Assembly: GCA_947371415.1 (NCBI GenBank)
Contig: CANBPJ010000068.1
Coordinates: forward strand, 1 to 9,107
DNA length: 9,107 nucleotides
Source of the DNA: Burkholderiaceae bacterium
Lineage (GTDB): Bacteria; Pseudomonadota; Gammaproteobacteria; Burkholderiales; Burkholderiaceae
Direction of reading: 5' to 3'
Position 1 is the first letter of the stretch; each line of letters opens with the position of its first letter. Under the pieces are notes generated by a model, which was given only the letters and a program-made list of their open reading frames with translations, searched no databases and was not told the origin of the DNA. This document shows positions 1 to 6,493 of the stretch, piece after piece. The translations under genes and the position numbers were made by a program.

Positions 1-447
1 CGCTGCTTTTGCAGCATCTTCAATGCGGTTCCAGCCTTTATCAATTTGTGAGAAAGCGATACCAGGAACTCCAAACATGACGCCTTCAACTGCCGCAGCA
101 ACAGTACCGGAATACAGAGTATCTTCGCCCATGTTCTCGCCCTGATTAATTCCAGAAACTACAAGATCAGGCTTCTCATCCAAGAAACCGGTCATTGCAA
201 TATGTACACAGTCAGTTGGAGTGCCATTAATAAATAAGAATCCATCACGCTCACCTCCAGCAACCCGATGAATCGAGAGTGGTCTAGAAAGTGTTAATGA
301 ATTAGAGGCGCCACTGTGATTTTGCTCTGGGGCAATGACTGTTACACGACCCAATGGACGGATGGCATTGACCAGAGCCAAAAGACCTGGGGCTAGATAT
401 CCATCATCGTTAGAAATCAGGATATGAGGCTGTTTATTTTCTGACAT
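1..447 (-). CDS. surE: SurE, 5'/nucleotidase survival protein, N-terminal 149 residues (partial)
   Basis: SurE is a cytoplasmic metal-dependent phosphatase that dephosphorylates nucleoside monophosphates (and, in some species, short polyphosphate) and is linked to stationary-phase and stress survival. I translated the minus strand from ATG at 447. The N-terminus carries HILISNDDGYLAPGL, with the metal-binding Asp pair D14-D15 of the SNDDG motif. Next come NHSGAS (Ser45), NGTPTDCV at about 74-81, and SGINQGENMG followed by YSGTVAAAVEG (Asn101, about 98-122); all are SurE signatures. The reading frame is open to base 1, so the C-terminal part lies outside the window. The ATG is one base after the RND pump stop (TGA-T-ATG). 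An AGGA at 458-461 sits 10 bases upstream, inside the last codons of the pump gene, so expression is probably coupled to the pump transcript. The identification is secure; its role in the efflux operon is inference. Confidence 0.96.
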   Translation of the reverse strand, partial: MSENKQPHILISNDDGYLAPGLLALVNAIRPLGRVTVIAPEQNHSGASNSLTLSRPLSIHRVAGGERDGFLFINGTPTDCVHIAMTGFLDEKPDLVVSGINQGENMGEDTLYSGTVAAAVEGVMFGVPGIAFSQIDKGWNRIEDAAKAA

Positions 448-448
448 A

Positions 449-3400
449 TCAAATAAGTCCTGGATTGTGTTTACCTCGACCTCTGAGCCAAGCGTATAGC
501 ACTGGCAAAACCAATAAAGTTAAGATTGTGGTTGTCACCATGCCGCCAACAATGACTAAAGCCAAAGGTCTCTGGGCTTCAGAACCAATGGAGTGCGATA
601 AAGCAGCAGGCAAGAGCCCAAGTCCAGCAAGCATCGCAGTCATCAACACGGGCCTGACACGCAATACAGCTCCATCAACCATGGCGTCTTTCATGGCGCC
701 GTGCTCTTCTGCAACGGTCTTATTGATATACGAAATCAAAATGACTCCATCTTGAATAGCGATACCGAATAAAGATAAGAATCCAAAGAGCGCAGAAATA
801 CTCAGAGTCTCGCCACCGAGATGCAAGGCAATGATGCCGCCAATAGCGGCAAATGGCACATTAATCAAAACGATCACAGCATCACGAATATTTCCCAATG
901 CAGCAACCAACAACAAGAAGATTGCGAGCAAAGTCAGCGGAATAATGACCATCAACTTTTGCTGAGCGGCCTTCATTTGATTAAATTGACCATCCCAAGA
1001 AATCGTATAGTTGGTTGGCAACGCTACATTGTTCTCGACCAGGTACTTGGCATCCTCTACGGCACCGCCCAAATCTCTACCGCGTACACTAAAGATTACA
1101 GCGATATAGCGCTTGCCAGCCTCTCGGTAAATGAAGAAAGGTCCATCTGTTAAGCGCACATTGGCTACCATTGAGAGTGGTATCTTTTGACCATTGGGTG
1201 CATCAATCAGTAAGCGCGCAACATCAGGAATATCGTTACGGCTAGCCTCATTTAGGCGAACGGCAATACCAAAAGTTTTCTCATCTTCAAGAAAGTTCGA
1301 TACAGATGCCCCACCAATTGCATTAGCTACAACCGTTTGAATATCGCTGACATTAACGCCGTAGCGTGCAGCCTGCTCTCGATCGATCTGGATATTTAAG
1401 GTAGGCTGACCCAACTCTTTCAGGATATTTTCATCCTCAATACCACGCACTTTTTTAAGTTCAGCAACAACCTCATGTGCCTTTTGGTTTAGAACATCTA
1501 GATCAGAGCCATAAATTTTGACTGAGTTTTCACCCTTAACCCCCGAAAGCGCTTCGTTGACGTTATCTTGAATATATTGAGAGAAGCTAAAGTTAGCGCC
1601 CGGGATCTTGTTTAATTCTGCCTGCAAATGCTGAAGCAATAAATGCTTGCTTGAGCCTTTAGGCATTTCGTCTGGTGACTTAAGGTACAGGCCATATTCC
1701 TGATTAAACACCCCCGTTGAATCGGTTCCATCATCTGGGCGACCAATCTGCACAGCCACCTTTTCAATCTCAGGCTGTTTTATAAAGATCTCGCGTAGCT
1801 GATTTGCCACTTTGATTGAGTAATCCAAGTCAACTGTATTTGGCAAGGTGACACGCAACCAAATATTATTTTCTTCAAGCGTTGGTAAGAATGCGGTCCC
1901 CAAACGGGTCGCACTTAACAAGGTAACGCCCAAGATAAATATGGATACAGCGATAACATGACGCGGATGATCCATCCATTTGCGCAACAAAGGCTTGTAA
2001 CGCTCTAACATCCAAGTGATGAACTTAGGCGGAGCATGGTGGAACTTATCGCCGAACACGAGAGAGATCGCCGCTGGCAAGAAGGTAAGACTCAAAACAA
2101 TTGAGGCTATTAAAGCAAAGCCCATGGTAAATGCCATTGGCTTAAAGATGATGCCCTCAACACCGCCCATTAAAAAAAGCGGCGAATAAGCAACAATGAT
2201 GATGCTGGTTGAATACACCATCGCACGCTGCACTTCACTGGTTGCCAAAATAATGCTCTGTTTGAGACGATTGCCACCCTCCTCCAGGTGCCGCATCACG
2301 TTCTCAGTAATGATGACGGCAGCATCGACAATCACGCCGAAGTCGATAGCACCTAAAGAAATTAAATTTGCAGGAACATTAAACAGATACATTTGGATAA
2401 ACGAAAAGCACAGCGCCAAAGGGATAACTGCAGCAACAACGGCAGCGGCACGTAGATTACCTAAAAAGAGGTAGAGCAATGCCAATACCATCGTGATGCC
2501 GAAGAACATCGTGTGTTTAACGGTTCCAACAGTAATATCCAGTAACACCTGACGGTCATAAAAAGGCTTGACCTCAATACCAGGCGGCAAAATATGACTA
2601 TTGATGTTGGCCACCTTATCCCGAACACGAGCTAAGACCTCAGATGCGTTCTCACCGCGACGCAAATAAACGATGCCCTCTACTGAATCCGGATTGTCAT
2701 TGAACTGAAATAGACCTAATCGTGGGGCGTTACCAATTTCAACTGTAGCAACATCCCCAATCCGGACGGGCACGCCTTTGTTTACAGCCAAAACAACTTG
2801 TTTAATATCTTCGATATTGCGCAATAAGCCAACACCACGCACAACGAACTGTTGCTCACCACTTGGGAGAACGCCGCCGCCAGTATTGTCGTTAGCCTTC
2901 GATAAGGCCTCAATCAGCTGTGGAACCGTTACACCTTTTGACTGAAGACTTTCAGGGCTAACAATGACTTGGTACTGCCGAACCTTGCCGCCGAAAGATG
3001 AAACGTCAGCAACTCCAGGAGTCTGCTTTAGCTCCTTGTAGATCTCATAATTCTGTAAGGTTTTTAAACGTGTTGGCGATGCATAGTCAGACTTCACCTG
3101 ATAACGCAAAATTTCTCCGGTAGCATCTGAATCAGGACTAACACTAGAGTTGACACCGGGAGGAAAAGCGACATTACTTAAGTTGCTAATAAAAGTTTGT
3201 CGCGCCTTAAAGGGATCAGCGTTGTCATTAAATTTCAGAGTAACAACAGAGAGCCCAAAAAGAGACACAGAACGAAATGCCTTTACCCCAGGAATTCCGG
3301 CAAGGGCATTCTCAACTGGAATTGTGACCTGCTGCTCAACCTCGGTTGTACTGCGACCAGGCCATTGGGAAATCGCCTGAATAGTCAGAGGCGCGACGCC

Positions 3401-3526
3401 GGGGTAAGGCTGGATTGGCAACTCCTTGAGACTGAAGGCGCCTAGACAAAGCAATACGCCAGAAGCGATCAAGATGACGACGCGCTTTTCTAAAACTCCC
3501 CGAATAAATGAGGTTACTAAACTCAC
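449..3526 (-). CDS. CzcA/CusA-family heavy-metal efflux RND inner-membrane pump
   Basis: A 1025-residue RND transporter of the heavy-metal-efflux (HME) class: a proton-driven trimer in the inner membrane that moves metal ions toward the adaptor and outer-membrane channel. The topology is the usual 12 TM with two large periplasmic loops: TM1 at about 15-32, TM2-TM6 at 337-490, TM7 at 521-540, and TM8-TM12 at 857-1010. TM4 reads DFGVIVDAAVIITEN, placing D395, D401 and E408 where HME pumps have their proton-relay acids. The periplasmic signature GRPDDGTDSTG is at 595-605. TM10 contains IQDGVILISYIN, with an acidic D926. The length matches the family. The DFG-type TM4 resembles divalent-metal pumps more than the Cu/Ag type, and the porter region 540-840 has only two Met, so a CusA-like Met relay is not evident; the metal stays unassigned. 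The start is GTG at 3526, five bases after a strong AGGAGG and directly after the adaptor stop codon (zero gap). Confidence 0.95.
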   Translation of the reverse strand: MSLVTSFIRGVLEKRVVILIASGVLLCLGAFSLKELPIQPYPGVAPLTIQAISQWPGRSTTEVEQQVTIPVENALAGIPGVKAFRSVSLFGLSVVTLKFNDNADPFKARQTFISNLSNVAFPPGVNSSVSPDSDATGEILRYQVKSDYASPTRLKTLQNYEIYKELKQTPGVADVSSFGGKVRQYQVIVSPESLQSKGVTVPQLIEALSKANDNTGGGVLPSGEQQFVVRGVGLLRNIEDIKQVVLAVNKGVPVRIGDVATVEIGNAPRLGLFQFNDNPDSVEGIVYLRRGENASEVLARVRDKVANINSHILPPGIEVKPFYDRQVLLDITVGTVKHTMFFGITMVLALLYLFLGNLRAAAVVAAVIPLALCFSFIQMYLFNVPANLISLGAIDFGVIVDAAVIITENVMRHLEEGGNRLKQSIILATSEVQRAMVYSTSIIIVAYSPLFLMGGVEGIIFKPMAFTMGFALIASIVLSLTFLPAAISLVFGDKFHHAPPKFITWMLERYKPLLRKWMDHPRHVIAVSIFILGVTLLSATRLGTAFLPTLEENNIWLRVTLPNTVDLDYSIKVANQLREIFIKQPEIEKVAVQIGRPDDGTDSTGVFNQEYGLYLKSPDEMPKGSSKHLLLQHLQAELNKIPGANFSFSQYIQDNVNEALSGVKGENSVKIYGSDLDVLNQKAHEVVAELKKVRGIEDENILKELGQPTLNIQIDREQAARYGVNVSDIQTVVANAIGGASVSNFLEDEKTFGIAVRLNEASRNDIPDVARLLIDAPNGQKIPLSMVANVRLTDGPFFIYREAGKRYIAVIFSVRGRDLGGAVEDAKYLVENNVALPTNYTISWDGQFNQMKAAQQKLMVIIPLTLLAIFLLLVAALGNIRDAVIVLINVPFAAIGGIIALHLGGETLSISALFGFLSLFGIAIQDGVILISYINKTVAEEHGAMKDAMVDGAVLRVRPVLMTAMLAGLGLLPAALSHSIGSEAQRPLALVIVGGMVTTTILTLLVLPVLYAWLRGRGKHNPGLI

Positions 3527-4786
3527 TTATTCCTCCTGCTTGGCGAAACGGTCATTCAACAAGACAGCGCCATCAGTTAACACTTGCATCCCGGGCTCAA
3601 GACCCTCGGTAACGGCAAAACGCTTACCATCCAAGTCATAACCTTTAACTACAAATCTGCGGAAAGTATCAGGAGCAACTTTGATAATTGCGTAACGCAT
3701 TTCACGAATACGCACGATTGCCGACTGGGGCACTACTACAGCCTCAGCATCACCAATTTTTAATCTAGCATTGACATACATATCCGGACGTAAGAAACCA
3801 TCCGGATTCTCAACATCACAACGTATCAATAAGGCATGTGTTTCAGGATCGATTACTGGAGCGATGTAATTCGCAGTAGCAATAAATTCTTTATCAGGAT
3901 AGGACTGGGAACGCAAGATCATCGTTTGCCCCTTTTGAATCTTCCGAATATCTTGTTCGTAGATGCTACCCAGAAACCAAAGCTCCTTAGGATTTGCCAA
4001 GGTAACCAATACATCACCAGCATTGACAATCGAACCCGGCTCAACAGAGCGCTTAACCACAATACCCTCCAATGGAGAACGCATCACGAGATTAGACTGA
4101 GTCTTCCCGGTCTTTTCTAAGGACTTAATTTCGCCCTCTCCAGCACCTAGGTTACGCATGCGATTGGCAGCAGCCTGCTGGGTAATGCGGGCATCACCCA
4201 ATAAATCGCTCATTGTTTTATTTTCTTCGAGGACTTTGGCCATCTTGGAAGACAGCAAATACTCCTGCTGAGCGGAAATAAATTCTGGGCTGTATAGCTC
4301 TACGACAGGAGAGCCTGAATTGACATCAGCTCCATCAAACGCATAGATACGCTCCACCCTGCCTGGAGCTCTAGCAGAGAGCACCTTTGATTTCTCGGCA
4401 TTAAACGCCAAACGACCCGGAACATTCAACTCAACCGGAACCGGAACCTTGACTGCAGTTTGGAAAATATACACGTCGGGGTTTAGCTCAACACCTTGTA
4501 AACGCAATTCCATTGCGCCTGTCTTTTCAATCTTCAGACTCTTATCGCTCTTCTCCAGTTTCACTGGACGATTTACATTAACCGCTAGGCCGATAACGAT
4601 ACCCAGCATCAGAATAGAGGTGCAGATGGTAACTAAGCGAATGCGTGCACGGGTAGCAGCCGAAAGTGCCCAGTAAGATTTACGAATCTCTTGCTCTTTG
4701 ACAATAGCGCGATGGAGCAACCCACTCCAGAGCCGCTCTAGTGTCTCGAGTACGGACTTTAAGAAAGAAAGAATTTTGTCTTTCAA
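3527..4786 (-). CDS. CusB-like periplasmic adaptor (membrane fusion protein) of the efflux pump
   Basis: Membrane fusion protein linking the RND pump to the outer-membrane channel. Residues are numbered from the GTG at 4789. There is an unusually long N-terminal stretch of about 50 residues, then one membrane segment at about 51-72 (LVTICTSILMLGIVIGLAV). The lipoyl half-motifs are at 139-166 (ARAPGRVERIYAFDGADV) and 235-262 (MRSPLEGIVVKRSVEPGSIV), separated by an alpha-hairpin at 167-232 that starts with SPEFISAQQEYL, a phrase typical of CusB-type adaptors. A beta-barrel follows at about 268-340 (LWFLGSIYEQDI) and a membrane-proximal domain to about 415. There is no His- or Met-rich metal-binding tail and no extra heavy-metal-binding domain. 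The frame could begin at GTG 4789 or the next codon TTG 4786. The AAGGAG at 4792-4797 is only 2 bases from the GTG but 5 from the TTG, so I chose TTG (419 aa). The stop TAA abuts the pump start. Confidence 0.92.
   Translation of the reverse strand: MKDKILSFLKSVLETLERLWSGLLHRAIVKEQEIRKSYWALSAATRARIRLVTICTSILMLGIVIGLAVNVNRPVKLEKSDKSLKIEKTGAMELRLQGVELNPDVYIFQTAVKVPVPVELNVPGRLAFNAEKSKVLSARAPGRVERIYAFDGADVNSGSPVVELYSPEFISAQQEYLLSSKMAKVLEENKTMSDLLGDARITQQAAANRMRNLGAGEGEIKSLEKTGKTQSNLVMRSPLEGIVVKRSVEPGSIVNAGDVLVTLANPKELWFLGSIYEQDIRKIQKGQTMILRSQSYPDKEFIATANYIAPVIDPETHALLIRCDVENPDGFLRPDMYVNARLKIGDAEAVVVPQSAIVRIREMRYAIIKVAPDTFRRFVVKGYDLDGKRFAVTEGLEPGMQVLTDGAVLLNDRFAKQEE
3532..3537 (-). promoter_or_regulatory. 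Strong ribosome binding site for the RND pump gene
   Basis: The minus strand reads AGGAGG-AATAA-GTG, an optimal Shine-Dalgarno five bases before the GTG start at 3526. The site lies inside the last sense codons of the adaptor gene (CAG GAG GAA, encoding Gln-Glu-Glu) and the adaptor stop TAA forms part of the spacer. It fixes GTG at 3526 as the pump start. Confidence 0.85.
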
Positions 4787-4791
4787 CACTG

Positions 4792-4797
4792 CTCCTT
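4792..4797 (-). promoter_or_regulatory. Ribosome binding site for the adaptor gene, overlapping the OMF stop codon
   Basis: The minus strand reads TAAGGAG-CAGTG-TTG, so the Shine-Dalgarno AAGGAG shares bases with the TAA stop of the outer-membrane-factor gene (4796-4798). Its spacing is 2 bases to the in-frame GTG (4789) and 5 bases to the TTG (4786), favouring TTG as the start. The overlap implies translational coupling. Confidence 0.75.
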
Positions 4798-6289
4798 AAA
4801 AAGGTTCTTTGCCAGATGTCACTAGCAACACTGCCTGCGCCTGCAGAAGATTGCTCTCAGCCAGCGCTAATTGAACTTCAAGATTGCGCAATTGCGTTTG
4901 CGCCGTCAGCAGATCATTAAATCCCTGACCATTATTAGAGTATTGCGTTAAGCCCACTTTATAAGCAGCATCAGCCTGAGGCACTTGACGCTCTTTGAGA
5001 AATTGGGCTTGATTCTTAGCTTGCTCATACGTAGCGTAGGCACTATTGACTGCCAACACAATTTGTTGACGATTGGATATATTGCCCGCTTCAGCAGCCG
5101 CTTGGTTGCGTTGCGCCTGCTCTACTCCGTATTTCTCCTTGGTGAAGAAATACAGTGGGATGATGAGGTCTAGCTCGAACTGATAAAACATCGCGCCATT
5201 GTTTGCCGAGAATGGTCCGCGAGGCGTGTAGGAAGATCCAATCACCTGGAAGTCTGGCAAGTAAGCCTTCTTCGCCAAATCGACACCCTTACGCGCTGCG
5301 TCTAGCTGCAAAGCGGAGCTCTTTAGGGATGGATGACTCGTTTCTGCGTAATCTTCCAACTCAATTAAGGTTGGTACGCTATTCATGGCGCGACGTACAT
5401 CGCCCCGTAATACTAACTTTTCTCTTGAGTGGCGACCTACCAAGGTGTTGATATTGTTAAGCGCTACTTGTAACTGGCGCTCAACGTTAAATTGATCTGC
5501 CTGAGCTGCGCTTTGTGAAACCTGAGCATTGAGATATTCAACATAAGCAGCAGCATTATTAGCATACCGAGCCTTAGCGACGTTCTTAATCATCTCCAAG
5601 CGCATGACAGATTCTTTGAGAACCTGAAGTTGCTTTTGTGATGCTAGGGCCGTGTAATACAAAGTAGATAGCTGCGCACCGAGTTGCAAATAAGTGGATT
5701 CGCTTTGAGCAAGGAGTGCCTCGGCATTGGTATTAGCAATATCCGAAGCCAAACTCTTCTTACCTGGAAACTGGAATGGCTGAGTTATGGATATAGCGTT
5801 GTTGCTACTAATGCCATTGGGATTTTGCGGGGTCGGTGCATTAGCGCCACCTAATGCAAATGGAGAATTGACCGGCATACCGGACCATACCAAGCCAAAT
5901 TGTGGGTTGGCGGGGGCTGCAATCTGCGGCACGGTTGCCTTGGCAGACAAATAAGATTCACGCAATGAAGATAACTGAGGGTTATTGAGCTTGAGCTCAG
6001 CCCACAGCTGACGCAAGTCCATTTCAGCCGGACCGGATGGCGCGCCCTTGGTATAGATCTTGGGGGTATTGCCTGGGGTTACTGGCGCAAATAACGATGC
6101 GGCATTCGCTGGATTAGCTTCGTTGCTCACTACTGGTGGCGCAGTCAAGGAATCTTTAGATTCATTCGTCTGCACAGTGACGCTAGCAGGAATTGGGGCA
6201 TTGGCTTGTGCAAAAACAGAGGAGGCAAAAAACAAAGCGGCAATGGCGCAAGTCACCCGCGTTAGGGGGGTTACGTTCGTAGCAAACAA
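4796..6289 (-). CDS. TolC/CusC-family outer-membrane factor of the heavy-metal efflux pump
   Basis: Outer-membrane efflux channel protein (OEP family), the exit duct of the tripartite pump. The open frame extends upstream to TTG 6421 (541 codons; numbering below uses that frame). The signal peptide is the segment TRVTCAIAALFFASSVFA ending at residue 71, with likely cleavage before QANAP. The Cys at 57 is inside the hydrophobic core and there is no lipobox, so it should be non-lipidated, unlike E. coli CusC. A Pro/Ala/Asn-rich linker (about 73-133) precedes two OEP repeats: the first begins near LWAELKLNNPQL (139-150) and includes PQIAAPANPQFG; the second begins near LIELEDYAETSHPSL and includes PLYFFTKEKYGVEQAQ (422-437). 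The C-terminal part has QGFNDLLTAQTQLRNLE. Candidate starts are TTG 6421, ATG 6382, TTG 6289 and GTG 6256; none has a clear Shine-Dalgarno. I prefer TTG 6289, which gives a normal-length signal peptide and lies downstream of the candidate internal promoter. An automatic call would probably pick ATG 6382 or TTG 6421. Confidence 0.9.
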   Translation of the reverse strand: MFATNVTPLTRVTCAIAALFFASSVFAQANAPIPASVTVQTNESKDSLTAPPVVSNEANPANAASLFAPVTPGNTPKIYTKGAPSGPAEMDLRQLWAELKLNNPQLSSLRESYLSAKATVPQIAAPANPQFGLVWSGMPVNSPFALGGANAPTPQNPNGISSNNAISITQPFQFPGKKSLASDIANTNAEALLAQSESTYLQLGAQLSTLYYTALASQKQLQVLKESVMRLEMIKNVAKARYANNAAAYVEYLNAQVSQSAAQADQFNVERQLQVALNNINTLVGRHSREKLVLRGDVRRAMNSVPTLIELEDYAETSHPSLKSSALQLDAARKGVDLAKKAYLPDFQVIGSSYTPRGPFSANNGAMFYQFELDLIIPLYFFTKEKYGVEQAQRNQAAAEAGNISNRQQIVLAVNSAYATYEQAKNQAQFLKERQVPQADAAYKVGLTQYSNNGQGFNDLLTAQTQLRNLEVQLALAESNLLQAQAVLLVTSGKEPF

Positions 6290-6389
6290 TTTACTAGTTC
6301 TAATCTGGCCGTGAATCAAATCGGCTGCCTCTAAATCTGTACTAATGCTGTTTTTATAGCCCCAGGTGCAGATTTCCTGCATTAACAGG

Positions 6390-6428
6390 GGGTTTGGACG
6401 ATTATAGGTGAGAAAACCCAAAAGTCTA
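6390..6428 (-). promoter_or_regulatory. Candidate internal promoter for the efflux genes, with an inverted repeat around the -10
   Basis: On the minus strand a perfect -10 TATAAT (6401-6406) is preceded, after 16 bases, by TAGACT (6423-6428), which matches four of six positions of the -35 consensus. A 6-bp inverted repeat, GGGTTT...AAACCC (plus-strand arms 6390-6395 and 6414-6419, 18-base spacer), brackets the -10 almost symmetrically, as an operator would. If real, transcription would begin near 6395, downstream of TTG 6421 and only about a dozen bases before ATG 6382, so the channel protein would more naturally start at TTG 6289 or GTG 6256. This would let the pump be expressed without the porin. 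It rests on sequence pattern only; the TATAAT also fits as Tyr-Asn codons of the upstream extension. Confidence 0.45.
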
Positions 6429-6493
6429 TTAATTGAGGATTTCCATGTTATTGATTCTAAAGAAAATAATTAATTTCAACCGCCCTGCAATAC

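Noticed and set aside
6265..6270. A run of six C (minus strand) between candidate OMF starts and the signal peptide, a possible slippage site for phase variation
   Set aside because: Six bases is short for phase variation, and no alternative-frame ATG upstream would benefit from slippage.
6429..6446. A five-codon reading frame (ATG GAA ATC CTC AAT TAA) before the OMF, as a possible leader peptide
   Set aside because: It has no ribosome binding site, no regulatory codons and no attenuator hairpin after it.
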